64,000 nt of DNA. It comes from Lampris incognitus (taxonomy: Eukaryota; Chordata; Actinopteri; Lampriformes; Lampridae). This document shows positions 27,901 through 36,700 of this stretch, piece by piece (position 1 is the stretch's first letter; every line of letters begins with the position of its first letter). Below the pieces are notes generated by a model. The model was given only the letters and a program-made list of their open reading frames with translations. It was not told the origin of the DNA and did no database searches. Where the stretch lies: assembly GCF_029633865.1 (NCBI RefSeq), contig NC_079212.1:87102172-87166171 (forward strand), read 5' to 3'. A program made the position numbers and the translations under genes.

Positions 27901-29375
27901 TCTTGGATCCACCTCATGAGTAATTGTTACTGCTCTTAATGATAACACTACAATAGCAGCGTTGCACTCTTGACAAGCCAATAAATCACCCGCAGAGCCA
28001 AGCTCCTCCTCCCGGGGCTCGCGAACAGTCAAATAAGGCTTTAAGGAACTGCACGTGACTAGAAGCCCTCCACCCGCGGAACGTTCGCCGGTTACGTCAC
28101 AACCCGACCCCGCCTCTCGGGAGTCACATGCACCGGCACGCCATGTGCGGAGACGAATCGAACGTCACCCTTTCGACTTTCGCCGCACAATGAAGAAAAT
28201 TCAACATCCCCGCGGCCGATTCGAAATACAACAGCGGTATTACGCACATTTAGACATATTCCGAACCCCCCCAGCCCCTTCTGCGGACCCTGACGTCAGA
28301 TAACCACGGCTCTGCTTCGGCCATGTGTCGTCACTCCTCTTGTCCTTTACAGCGCGAGCTACCGACTTTGTGGGTCATGGGGAAGAAGCACGTGGCGGTC
28401 GGGCTCGCCTTCCAAGTACCGACACCGCCGCGCTAGTAGAAGCCCCAACATGACTTTATAACTGTTCGACGGGAGTCGGGGTGGAAACCACGTCAGATCC
28501 AACTCCTGTCTCAATTTCACTTGCGCGATTCGCGACCGGCGAAGCTCGCAAGACTCGAGCTTTAGCGCAAACGTCAAAACAAACGCTAATAGCCATTAGC
28601 GGACGCCAACATAGACGTTACGCAACACGTGGCTTTCTGAAGAGCGTGCCCATTTACTGGTGCGAGGGATCAATGGGCAAGCAGAGATCGACGAGCCAAA
28701 GGCCCTTCAAAGCTAGGCGGTCACAGGAGTTCGCGTTGCGTTTGAATTAAGACACAATGATAATTAAAGGAGCCATCCACGACTCTCCATATGCAACGCT
28801 AAAACAACGGCGAAGTGTGCAGCCGACGCCGCTGCAGACAACACGCGTCTCAACAAACGAGCGGATATTTTGTAACCATTGTGCAGCGGCTAATCTCGGA
28901 ACCGATGTGCAGCGCTGTCAAACGAAAAGCGTGACGCGGAACCACGTGGTTGGGCTTTTCGTAAAAAAAAGAACACTTTTCGTAAGTTTTAGCGACGCTT
29001 AAGGGGACGTTAGCTCGCTAGCTAGCGTCCCCTTAACGTGGACCGGGTGGAACCGGTCCCAGCTGACAGCTAACGCGAACCGAAGGTGTAACTGGCTGAT
29101 TTAAAAACGGCATAAAACAACGATTTCAACGTGTACGTGTATATGTGCAGCGGGGACACCAAACAATATTCAGCCCAATAACGCGAGCGTAACGCCGGAT
29201 GACAGGCTTGGACGGCTAACCCGGGGCTAGCAGCCACACGAGGAGGAGCGCGCCCGTGCGGGCGGGAGTTGCCCGCACACGAGCGGGTTGCCAAGCTATA
29301 GTTAGCGCGAAGCTAACTAGCTTGTTCGCTAAGCCCCCCAGCTAGCGCGGCCACCGGAGCCCCGGAGCTTACCAT
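6714..29375 (-). CDS. larp4: La-related protein 4, 5' part (8 exons; 3' exons off window)
   Basis: Spliced gene encoding LARP4, a cytoplasmic protein that binds poly(A) RNA and poly(A)-binding protein and stabilises mRNAs. The joined exons (29373-29375, 26292-26442, 21436-21670, 20558-20694, 16156-16259, 13171-13281, 10571-10624, 6714-6929) keep one frame for 337 codons. The variant PAM2 motif [11 protein letters not shown] lies at residues 9-19. The La motif covers roughly residues 113-190 ([20 protein letters not shown]). The RRM covers roughly 190-270 ([37 protein letters not shown]). A Gln/Tyr/Pro-rich stretch follows. The lysine-tryptophan form of PAM2 and the RRM sequence fit LARP4 better than LARP4B. 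The rest of the protein must lie left of base 1; no further exon was recognised in 1-6713. The ATG is alone in exon 1. Confidence 0.93.
7838..7944. repeat. 36-bp tandem repeat, 3 copies
   Basis: Unit GCATGGTTGGTTAATGTGTG plus TGCATATTTAACTTGT. In larp4 intron 7. Confidence 0.95.
8050..8495 (+). mobile_element. tRNA-derived SINE, family A, near full length
   Basis: The head carries pol III A box GGTGGCGTAGCGG-like and B box GGTTTGAATCC; the body includes GCCGTGTCCGCAGGTGGG and TCAGGTGAAAAGAAACGG, ending in an A/G-rich tail. Same family at ten other places in this window. Orientation is read from head to tail. Confidence 0.85.
9176..9812. mobile_element. Possible MITE
   Basis: GAGCCTCCTACAGATGGTG at 9178 and CTGTAGGAGGCTTT at 9798 are inverted near-copies ~620 bp apart. 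The non-coding interior repeats ACGTCACACTGTGAT-like sequence. No clear target duplication. Confidence 0.4.
10108..10529 (-). mobile_element. SINE family A
   Basis: Reverse orientation, from tail (CTTTCTCCCCAATTG) to head (GGATTCGAAC, CTACCTGGACGCCC). In larp4 intron 7. Confidence 0.85.
10571..10624 (-). CDS. larp4: larp4 exon 7 (end of RRM)
   Basis: 54 nt; acceptor CCCTCAG before 10624, donor GTAAG. Encodes [18 protein letters not shown] in phase 0. A closer AG (ACAG) would break the frame, so the outer acceptor was chosen. Confidence 0.88.
10640..10922. repeat. 41-bp tandem repeat, about 7 copies
   Basis: Unit AACAGTATTGATAACTCTGA plus AACACCTCAACATTAAAACAT, near-identical. Starts about 15 bp upstream (in gene sense) of larp4 exon 7, in intron 6. 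Confidence 0.95.
11492..12309 (+). mobile_element. 818-bp hAT element with 8-bp target duplication
   Basis: Ends TAGGGCTGTCACAA and TTGTGACAGCCCTA; flanked by CGTGACAC (11484-11491) and CGAGACAC (12310-12317), 7 of 8 matching. Inserted into an older repeat. Carries one gene for a BED finger protein; no catalytic domain. Confidence 0.85.
11659..12216 (+). CDS. BED-finger protein of a deleted hAT element
   Basis: 185-residue intact frame. A BED-type zinc finger CRIC...[10 protein letters not shown] is near residues 86-110, followed by a hAT-like [20 protein letters not shown] (about 152-171). The frame ends where a full hAT transposase would continue into its RNase H-like domain, so this is an internal-deletion product. 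It could bind hAT ends but not transpose. Expression unknown. Confidence 0.65.
   Translation: MLLDWRSFNDIVLWRPWHMRGELAATNCLANAFLEYSTTAFGRACVDVNILDVVAEPNATAPLWAHAGFTPDEKGEPENLGEAICRICSKKVAVKSAYTTHLKNHLRLHHLTQFTELGKSHRRSSRRQLAVPEAFGRVSKYKRDGTTWCTLTDSVTLYIAKEMQPFSMAEKPTFKEMLQKFAEYN
12503..12948 (-). mobile_element. SINE family A
   Basis: Reverse copy with a T-rich start and intact B box complement GATTCGAAC. About 220 bp downstream (in gene sense) of larp4 exon 6. Confidence 0.85.
13171..13281 (-). CDS. larp4: larp4 exon 6 (RRM centre)
   Basis: 111 nt from the acceptor nearest the exon body (TTTTAAAG before 13281) to donor GTATGG. Encodes [19 protein letters not shown] and the RNP1-like strand [13 protein letters not shown]. 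The acceptor and first half of the exon are tandemly triplicated upstream (to 13451), so two further in-frame acceptors exist at 13353 and 13425. The proximal one gives the family-standard length. Confidence 0.9.
13239..13451 (-). repeat. larp4: 72-bp tandem triplication of larp4 exon 6 acceptor
   Basis: Three 72-bp units (13239-13310, 13311-13382, 13383-13451). Outer two identical; the unit overlapping the exon body differs by one base (TGT Cys versus TAT Tyr codon). Each carries a pyrimidine tract, acceptor TTTTAAAG and the coding start [10 protein letters not shown]. All three read through in one frame. Confidence 0.95.
13690..14121 (-). mobile_element. SINE family A
   Basis: Reverse copy in larp4 intron 5, upstream of the triplicated exon 6 acceptor. 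Confidence 0.85.
14399..14590 (-). mobile_element. SINE family B, internally deleted
   Basis: Tail and head present, middle lost between GGAGCCTATCCCA and CGCAGACATGGGG. Confidence 0.75.
15156..15796. mobile_element. Non-autonomous piggyBac element
   Basis: TIRs CACTAGAACGACC flanked on both sides by TTAA (15152-15155, 15797-15800), the piggyBac signature. 641 bp. A short frame starting near 15499 ([20 protein letters not shown]) may be a transposase N-terminus remnant. Confidence 0.85.
16156..16259 (-). CDS. larp4: larp4 exon 5 (La motif to RRM)
   Basis: 104 nt; acceptor AG at 16260-16261, donor GTAAAG. Encodes [19 protein letters not shown] followed by the RNP2-like strand CIIILRE and PETTPVE. 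Confidence 0.93.
16330..16692. mobile_element. Two SINE family B pieces in opposite orientation
   Basis: 16330-16585 is a minus copy lacking its head; 16608-16692 is a plus-strand head piece (GGGTTCGAGACCCAGGG). They meet near 16600, just left of a MITE. Confidence 0.7.
16740..17056. mobile_element. GC-rich MITE
   Basis: Imperfect inverted ends AGGCCCAGACACACCAAGCC and GGCCTGGTGGGTCAGGGCCC; non-coding. Confidence 0.5.
17594..17700 (+). mobile_element. SINE family A, head only
   Basis: The tRNA-like head with B box GGTTCGAGTCC ends at CCTACAGACACA, where Penelope-like sequence starts. Confidence 0.75.
17697..18930 (+). mobile_element. Penelope-like element, endonuclease part and terminal repeat
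   Basis: From GGGAAAGGGGAGAAATCCCA it matches the copy at 46.4-47.0 kb: linker, [12 protein letters not shown], a degraded GIY-YIG block near 18010-18070, then the terminal repeat ending CCAGATGTACTGATTCAACC. Interrupted by a fold-back element (18354-18814). Its 5' end is joined to a SINE head. Confidence 0.8.
18354..18814. mobile_element. Fold-back MITE with ~117-bp inverted arms
   Basis: Ends CAACCCGGTATCACGCCAA and its inverse. Arms run to the AAGTACACGCGTGTATGAAG block on each side. Flanked by GTTTATA/GTCTATA (7 bp, one mismatch), inserted into the Penelope terminal repeat. Confidence 0.8.
19203..19980 (-). mobile_element. Non-LTR retrotransposon, RT C-terminal part
   Basis: Minus frames read [51 protein letters not shown], then [19 protein letters not shown] and [20 protein letters not shown] stop/frameshift near 19607 separates two blocks. 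It is a 5'-truncated LINE of the common teleost L2/Rex1-like kind; exact clade not resolved. Confidence 0.8.
20558..20694 (-). CDS. larp4: larp4 exon 4 (core of La motif)
   Basis: 137 nt; acceptor CTGCAG, donor GTATGAG. Encodes [18 protein letters not shown] and the following winged-helix residues through ILDILR, the most conserved part of the La motif. Confidence 0.94.
21040..21404 (-). mobile_element. SINE family A, head-truncated
   Basis: Reverse copy ending at CGACCAAGCCGGA without the tRNA-like head; 31 bp from the larp4 exon 3 donor. Confidence 0.85.
21436..21670 (-). CDS. larp4: larp4 exon 3 (linker and start of La motif)
   Basis: 235 nt between acceptor AG (21671-21672) and donor GTGAGT. 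Encodes residues 52-130 and ends in the La-motif opening [11 protein letters not shown], typical of LARP4 proteins. It lies between two same-orientation SINE copies. Confidence 0.92.
21733..22166 (-). mobile_element. SINE family A
   Basis: Reverse copy about 60 bp upstream of the larp4 exon 3 acceptor. Confidence 0.85.
22690..23046. mobile_element. hAT-type MITE
   Basis: Begins TAGGGCTGTGTACTGG, ends CTTACACCCCTA, with GATACGATACGTATC-rich interior; ACAGACAC/ACAGATGC flanks are a weak 8-bp duplication. Confidence 0.6.
24170..24266 (+). mobile_element. RTE-type LINE, 3' end fragment
   Basis: Matches the 3' terminus of the LINE at 44.4-44.6 kb (AGATGGAAACGGATGATCCG, then GCAGCTGAACGTAGTAGTAG). 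Only the last ~95 bp remain. Confidence 0.75.
24430..25245 (+). mobile_element. RTE-type LINE, 5' part with AP-endonuclease domain
   Basis: Frames give [35 protein letters not shown] and [20 protein letters not shown], the apurinic-endonuclease domain of RTE LINEs. A frameshift near 24.91 kb splits the domain. The RT is absent. Confidence 0.85.
25266..26156. mobile_element. hAT-type MITE (longer)
   Basis: Ends TAGGGGTGTAACGGTACA and TGTACTGTTACACCCCTA. The non-coding interior includes an AT-rich duplication. In larp4 intron 2. Confidence 0.7.
26292..26442 (-). CDS. larp4: larp4 exon 2 (PAM2 motif)
   Basis: Acceptor AG at 26443-26444 and donor GT at 26290-26291; 151 nt. Encodes residues 2-52, including the PABP-binding variant PAM2 motif [11 protein letters not shown], then an acidic Ser/Thr-rich linker. 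Ends after the first base of a codon and joins exon 3 in frame. Confidence 0.92.
28999..29036. other. Hairpin in larp4 CpG region
   Basis: TTAAGGGGACG and CGTCCCCTTAA arms around a GCTAGC-rich loop, about 340 bp from the larp4 ATG on its 3' side in gene sense (first intron). Confidence 0.6.
29373..29375 (-). CDS. larp4: larp4 coding exon 1: start codon only
   Basis: The ATG is followed immediately by a donor GTAAGC (GT at 29371-29372). Exon 2 opens in phase 0 with Val-Thr-Thr-Lys-Gly, so the protein begins M-V-T-T-K-G. It sits in a CpG-rich region, as expected for a first exon. Chosen because no other ATG with a donor in the right phase was found upstream of exon 2. An alternative upstream exon cannot be excluded without transcripts. 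Confidence 0.7.
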
Positions 29376-30084
29376 GGCGCTTCGATTCTCGCCGTGTTCC
29401 GGTGACGGCGTCTCCTCGGTGGCGTGAAACGCCGCGCGGTCCCCCTTCCGCGTCTGCTCCGAACTCTGATTGAAATTCATCGGCTACGGTCGATCCCCGT
29501 CGTCTCCGTCTCCACGTTGTGCCGCGCGCACACACACGCACGCGGACGCACGTCTGCGCCCTCCCGGACAGCGCGTCACAAGCCGCTTTGCTAGCTAGCG
29601 AGCCCGGAGTTGACCCTTGTTCACTTCGGCGTTTCTCACGCCTCACTTCGCGGATTTTAACATTTCGTAGAAAGACACACAAAAAAAAAGAAAAAGTAAC
29701 GCGTCCAAACGATCCAACCCTCGTGGCCCGAAATGTGGTTAAAACTTGTACTCTGGCGTCGTTTTCTGCAACCCCTGACGGCTTCGTCCTTCGCCGTCTT
29801 CGGAAGAAGTTACCGCCTCCATCTCTCCTTCCCTGGCAACAAGCGCGACGCTCCCAGCGACGCATAGCAACCAGTCCACACGGTACCCGGGGCCTCCGGC
29901 TACCGGGTGGACCCGTGGCGACTGCGCGGCCGCCGTTGCTGCGTCCCGCTCGTCCCTGTCCGCAACCCCACCCCGGGGAGCTCGCTGGGTCAACATAACG
30001 CCCGATAACTGCTTCCGGTCTGCCGACCATCTTGCAGCAAAGCTCTAACGGGCGAGAGGAGAACGTCGCCACGGCAACGGCGCC

Positions 30085-30210
30085 ATCCATCCCTCCATTA
30101 TCCCAACCGCTTATGCTGCTCTCGGGGTGGCGGGGATGCTGGAGCCTAGCCCAGCAGCCACCGGGCGGCAGGCGGGTAGACACCCTGGACAGGCCGCCAG
30201 GCCATCACAG
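30085..30210 (-). mobile_element. SINE family B, tail half
   Basis: CCATCCATCCCTCCATTATC to GGCCATCACAGGCCC; no head. Lies between the larp4 promoter and the pfdn5 3' end. Confidence 0.75.
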
Positions 30211-30568
30211 GCCCCCCCATTTCACTTAAAATACCAAAATTGTTGCTGCGATTCTTTATTTTGAACATTTCTCATTTCATACCCAAGCACGGAAGAATGA
30301 AAGACGTCACGAGAATAAGCAAATGCACAAAACAGTTCCTTTACTGTGGCAAAATGTTGGTAGAAGACACAGTAGATGCTTACAACACTGGAGACCCATT
30401 TAATGTCAACACGTTCTGAAGTAAGCAAGCGTTTGATTACATTGCTTTTAAGCATGAGAACGCCTAAGTTCCCTGCAGAGCAACCATCATTTACCTCAAA
30501 CACAAGCCTACACCTTAGCGACCAGCTTTATGCACTTTTTACAGATGAGCAGCAACTACATTATGGTC

Positions 30569-30574
30569 TTTATT
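30569..30574 (-). terminator. pfdn5: pfdn5 poly(A) signal AATAAA
   Basis: AATAAA on the minus strand about 70 nt after the pfdn5 stop codon, giving a short 3' UTR. Confidence 0.75.
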
Positions 30575-30643
30575 CCTTGGTAATAGTGACTATGCACATG
30601 AAGCCAGACAGCCCCACATTAAGAAATGAAGCAGGTGGTCTCA

Positions 30644-30729
30644 TTAAGCCTTGGTAGTCCCTGCCGACTGCGATGCCTGCTGGCTCTGTTGCAGCTGATG
30701 GATCTTTATGTTCATGACTTCAATCACAG
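30644..30729 (-). CDS. pfdn5: pfdn5 exon 6 (stop)
   Basis: 86 nt; acceptor CCCAG. Encodes [20 protein letters not shown] and QSAGTTKA, then TAA at 30644-30646. The Gln/Ser/Ala-rich tail is as in other PFDN5 proteins. Confidence 0.95.
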
Positions 30730-33700
30730 CTGGGAGAGAAAAACACATTGTATTGAGTGCATTAACATCGTGCCCCATTACAACAGATGAGCCAATAGTC
30801 TGCCATCAACTTTGACGTTATTTCAGTATCGCTGTTGGCGGGGTGACTTCTAAAAATGAGCTGCATTTTAAGACGCCATCGACAGCTGAACTGATCGGAG
30901 TAGGACGGTGTAGTTTTTAACCCAGGCTGCTTGCAGCGACAAGGTTCGACCCAAATTATGGTCCTGCACCATAATTTGCAGAGCCATCTCACTTCAGAAT
31001 CAGCCAGTTGGTAATGGTTACTGAAGCAGCGTTATCGCTTGACATGAAAATGTCTGTGTATCACCTTGCCATGTTATCATTCACATTCATATCGTTTCAC
31101 ATCGTTCATATTATTCAGTGACTTCAAATATCTTTAAGGTTACATTTTTAGACATTTTCTAAAATCTTCCTAATCTGATAACGTAAACCAAACACTGCAT
31201 ATCGAGTTACTCGGAGGAATTTTGCATAATTACAGTACAGGCCTGTTTCCTCCAACCTTACCATGGGGCAGTGATGAGGGGATGGTTGAAATGCAAAGAT
31301 TCAGTGCCTCCCTGGTTCTTATTTTTGTTTAATCAGATCCAAGACTAGATTTAAACTACTTTTATAAAACGTGACAGCTCTATACAAGTGAACGCCTAAG
31401 AAAATCCTGTTTAAGGTAACTACTTTTGTCTCCTAAGAAACAGGACACACTATAAATCAATATTAAATGATTAAACTTAGCAAGACTGTTTTTCATGATG
31501 ATTAAAACATTACCCCCCCTTTCTCCCCATTTCCATGCGGCCAGTTACCCCACTCTTCTGAGCCGACCCAGTCTCTGCTCCACCCCCTCTGCTGATCCGG
31601 GGAGGGCTGCAGACTACCACATGCCTCCTCCCATACATGTGGAGTCACCAGCCGCTTCTTTTCACCTGACAGTGAGGAGTTTCACCAGGGGGACGCAGCG
31701 TGTGGGAGGATCATGGTATTCCCCCCCAGCCCCCCCCCCCCCCCACGAACAGGCACCCCGACCGACCAGAGGAGGCGCTAGTGCAGCGACCAGGACACAT
31801 ACCCACATCCGGCTTCCCACCCATAGCCACGGCCAATTGTGTGTGTAGGATGCCCGACCAAGCTGGAGGTAACACGGGGATTCGATCTGGCGATCCCATG
31901 TTGGTAGGCAACAGAACAGACCACCACACTACCCGGACGCCCATGATGATTAAAACATGTTTATGTACTCCTAAATGACCTTCTATAACAGTGGTACTGA
32001 GTAAGTTTCAAAACCTGTTTAAAACCTTGGCATGGGCATCCGGGTAGTGTAGTTGCCCACCAACACGGGATCACCGGTTTGCATCCCCATGTTACCTTTG
32101 GCTTGGTTGGGCGTCTGCACAGACACAATTGGCCGTGTCTACGGGTGGGAAGCCGAATGTGGGTATGTGTCCTGGTTGCTGGATTAGCACCTCCTCTGGT
32201 CGGTCGCGGCACCTGTTGGAATAGTGTGATCCTCCCACATGCTATGTCCCCCTGGTGAAACTCACTGTCAGGTGAAAAGAAGTGGCTGGCGACTCCACAT
32301 GTATCAGAGGAGGCATATGGTAGTCTGCAGCCCTCCCCGGATCAGCAGAGGGGGTGGAGCAGAGACCGGGACGGCTCGGAAGAGTGGGGTAATTGGCCCA
32401 AGGATAAAACTGGGGAGAAGAAGGGAGAAAAAAAATCCAAATGAATGTACGACATGGCGGCCAGCTTGCCTTGTTTCATGGCGTGTTTTTCCTGCAGGGC
32501 CGGCTGAATCTTCTCTATTTGCTTTGTGAGGAAGTCTATTTTGCGTTTGAAGAACGTCTTGGAATCTTCTGCATTCTGTAGTCAGAGTAAAACAAAACAA
32601 AACGTGGACATTAGGTTTTCACTTGTTACGGAGAGAGTGAAAGGTAGGGGCTGAGTTCTTTACAGGATTTCTACCGACAAAATGTCCGCTTACCTTTTCA
32701 ACGAAGTATCCTGTCCCCACGTCCACCAACACATGCTCCAAGTCGTTTAGTGTTCCGGGAACATACATCTGAGAAGAGATGCTGCTAAGGACAAGTTGAA
32801 CCCACGAGGCAGACACACAAAACCACACTGACACACAAAACATCCGGACACACAGCAGGTGGAGGTGGAGGTGATGCTACTGAACAGTCAGACAGGTATA
32901 TCTTAATGAGGACTTCACTAAAAAGGAATATTTGCTGCATCTTTCAGACGCCTTGGGTGGACGAGGGGTTCGTGGTGCTGCTGAGGACACCGTCACGGCT
33001 AAAATACTAAACAAGATGCTGTTGATCAAAAAGGTCATTTGCATGATGACATCATTAAACACTGCATCGTTAACAGCAGTTTTCCTGAGTAAACAACCTC
33101 CATCGACTCCCTGAACACAGGAGAGCGACATGAGAGAGGGCTGACGTGACCCACAGCCGCCCCCGTCACAGCAGCAGGATACAGAGCTGGTCAGAGGCAC
33201 GAGCAACTCCTTCCCTGTGAAGGACAGCAGAAAAGGAAACATCAACAGACTTGGCTGCCACGCCACATTCTGTGGTCAGCGTTTCAATTACTGAGCAAAC
33301 AGAGTCCTGAGACTGAGCTGACGGTGCAGTGAGTGCTCCAGCTGGATGAGGATGTGATGAAGACCCCTTCCATGCTTTGTTCTGATGTCTACTAGAACCT
33401 TCTGTTCCTGACAAAGGGGATTTAAACATGATTGATGGTTTCTAAAAAAAAAAAAAAACCAAAAACCCCCGGTTGCTATAATATATATAATCCATCCATC
33501 CATTATCCAAACCACTTATCCTGCTCTCAGGGTCGCGGGGATGCTACAGCCTATTCCAGCAGTCATTGGGCAGCAGGAGAGGAGACACCCTGGACAGGCC
33601 ACCAGGCCATCACAGGGCCCACGCACACACATTCATACATAGGGACAATTTAGTACGGCCGATTCACCTGACCTACATGTCTTTGGACTGTGGGGGGAAA

Positions 33701-36700
33701 CCAGAGCCCCCGGAGGAAACCCGCACAGACACGGGGAGGACATGCAAACTCCACACAGAGGACGACCCCCAAGGTTGGACTACCCTGGGGCTCGAACCCA
33801 GGACCTTCTTGCTGTGAGGCGACCGCGCTAACCACTGTGCCCCCATGCCACCTATCATGTTATATATTTTATATATCTATCTATATCTATATCTATATAC
33901 GTGTAATGGGAACCAAGCCCAAACTTTTGAGGAATAAACCTCATAATTTTAAGATAATTGTTTTTGTCTTATTTTATAATAATAATAAAGAGGACCCTGC
34001 ACTACTGTTCCAGCCCAGTGTGATGTCTGACTCCAAACACAGAGCTACGCGGGTGTGATCGCAACACAAAACAGCCTATTAACTTAAAGCTTCTACGCTT
34101 AAATACAAAACAGTCAAGTCCATTTTTAAAAAGAACATTTATTAAACAAACCAAGTCAAGGTGAGGACAGTTTGGGCTACATGAAAATCCTATTACAGAA
34201 ATGGGCTTAGAGGGCGTCCAGGTAGTGTGGCGGTCTCGTCAGATCGAATCCCCGTGTTACCTCCAGCTTGGTCGGGTGTCCCCACAGATACAATTGGCTG
34301 TGTCTTAGGGTGGGAAGCCAGATGTGGGTGTGTGTCCTGGTTGCTTCACTAGCGCCTCTTTTGGTTGGTCGGGGTGCCTGTTAAGGGGGGAGGGGGACCT
34401 GGGGGGATTAGCGTGATCCTCTCACACGCTACGTCCCCCTGGTGAAACTCCTCACTGTCAGGTGAAAAGAAGTGGCTGGCGACTGCACATGTATGGGAGG
34501 AGGCATGTGGCAGTCTGCAGCCCTCCCCGGATCAGCAGAGGGGGTGGAGCAGCAACCGGGATGGCTCGGAAGAGTGGGGTAATTGGCCAAATACAACTGG
34601 GGAGAAAAAGGAGTAAAAAAGCCACAAAAAAAAAAAAAGGCCAGTATTCTGGGGCCTCCGGTTTAGCTGCTTACTTCCATTTCCTAGGAAGACTTCCTCT
34701 TCCGTGAACCCATAATTGTCTATGGTTGGATTAGCAACTTGAGATGCGAGAATGGAATCGAGAGACAACATCTACGACTGTACTGCTTCATAACAGCATA
34801 TAAGTAGATCCTGTGTCATTACATATATGTTGTGTAATTACATATACGTATATCCTGTGTCATTACATATATGTATATCCTGTGTCATTACATATATGTT
34901 GTGTAATTACATATACATATATCCTGTGTCATTACATATATGTACACTACCGTTCAAAAGTTTGGGATCACCCAAACAATTTTGTGTTTTCCATGAAAAG
35001 TCACACTTATTCACCACCATATGTTGTGAAATGAATAGAAAATAGAGTCAAGACATTGACAAGGTTAGAAATAATGATTTGTATTTGAAATAAGATTTTT
35101 TTTACATCAAACTTTGCTTTCGTCAAAGAATCCTCCATTTGCAGCAATTACAGCATTGCAGACCTTTGGCATTCTAGCTGTTAATTTGTTGAGGTAATCT
35201 GGAGAAATTGCACCCCACGCTTCCAGAAGCAGCTCCCACAAGTTGGATTGGTTGGATGGGCACTTCTTGCGTACCATACGGTCAAGCTGCTCCCACAACA
35301 GCTCAATGGGGTTCAGATCTGGTGACTGCGCTGGCCACTCCATTACCGATAGAATACCAGCTGCCTGCTTCTGCTCTAAATAGTTCTTGCACAATTTGGA
35401 GGTGTGTTTAGGGTCATTGTCCTGTTGTAGGATGAAATTGGCTCCAATCAAGCGCTGTCCACTGGGTATGGCATGGCGTTGCAAAATGGAGTGATAGCCT
35501 TCCTTATTCAGAATCCCTTTTACCCTGTACAAATCTCCCACCTTACCAGCACCAAAGCAACCCCAGACCATCACATTACCTCCACCATGCTTAACAGATG
35601 GCGTCAGGCATTCTTCCAGCATCTTTTCATTTGTTCTGCGTCTCACAAACGTTCTTCTTTGTGATCCAAACACCTCAAACTTGGATTCATCCGTCCACAA
35701 CACTTTTTTCCAGTCTTCCTCTGTCCAATGTCTGTGTTCTTTTGCCCATCTTAATCTTTTTCTTTTATTGGTCAGTCTCAGATATGGCTTTTTCTTTGCC
35801 ACTCTGCCCTGAAGCCCAGAATCCCGCAGCCGCCTCTTCACTGTAGATGTTGACACTGGTGTTTTGCGGGTACTATTTAATGAAGATGCCAGTTGGGGAC
35901 CTGTGAGGCGTCTGTTTCTCAAACTAGAGACTCTAATGTACTTATCTTCTTGCTCAGTTGTGCAACGCGGCCTCCCACTTCTTTTTCTACTCTGGTTAGA
36001 GCCTGTTTGTGCTGTCCTCTGAAGGGAGTAGTACACACCGGTGTAGGAAATCTTCAATTTCTTAGCAATTTCTCGCATGGAATAGCCTTCATTTCTAAGA
36101 ACAAGAATAGACTGTCGAGTTTCAGAGGAAAGTTCTCTTTTTCTGGCCATTTTGAGCGTTTAATTGACCCCACAAATGTGATGCTCCAGAAACTCAATCT
36201 GCTCAAAGGAAGGTCAGTTTTGTAGCTTCTGTAACGAGCTAAACTGTTTTCAGATGTGTGAACATGATTGCACAAGGGTTTTCTAATCATCAATTAGCCT
36301 TCTGAGCCAATGAGCAAACACATTGTACCATTAGAACACTGGAGTGATAGTTGCTTGAAATGGGCCTCTATACACCTATGTAGATATTGCACCAAAAACC
36401 AGACATTTGCAGCTAGAATAGTCATTTACCACATTAGCAATGTATAGAGTGTATTTCTTTAAAGTTAAGACTAGTTTAAAGTTATCTTCATTGAAAAGTA
36501 CAGTGCTTTTCCTTCAAAAATATGGACATTTCAATGTGATCCCAAACTTTTGAACGGTAGTGTATATCCGGTGTCATTACATATATGTAGATCCTGTGTA
36601 ATTACATATGTGTATCCTGTGTAATTACATATATGCACATCCTGTGTCATTACATATATGTATATCCTGTGTCATTACATGTTATGTAATTACATATATG

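Larger units (their letters stand above)
22167..29372. other. larp4 introns 1-2, remaining sequence
   Basis: Outside the listed MITEs and LINE pieces, 22167-22689, 23047-24169 and 26443-28000 are unique-looking non-coding sequence. A repeat-like block lies at 23105-23300. No extra exon recognised. Confidence 0.4.
28000..30060 (-). promoter_or_regulatory. larp4: CpG-rich larp4 promoter/first-exon region
   Basis: About 2 kb far richer in CG dinucleotides than the rest of the window, spanning the larp4 start codon (29373-29375). ETS-type CTTCCGG (30012-30018) and YY1-type CCATCTTG (30027-30034) suggest a start site near 30.03 kb and a long 5' UTR. Long open frames here (for example minus strand 30183-29329) reflect GC richness. 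The region includes a hairpin at 28999-29036. Confidence 0.6.

Noticed and set aside
29329-30183. 284-codon minus-strand frame in the CpG-rich region
   Set aside because: GC-rich non-coding sequence with Arg/Gly/Pro bias. It overlaps the larp4 start-codon exon in another frame and matches no family.
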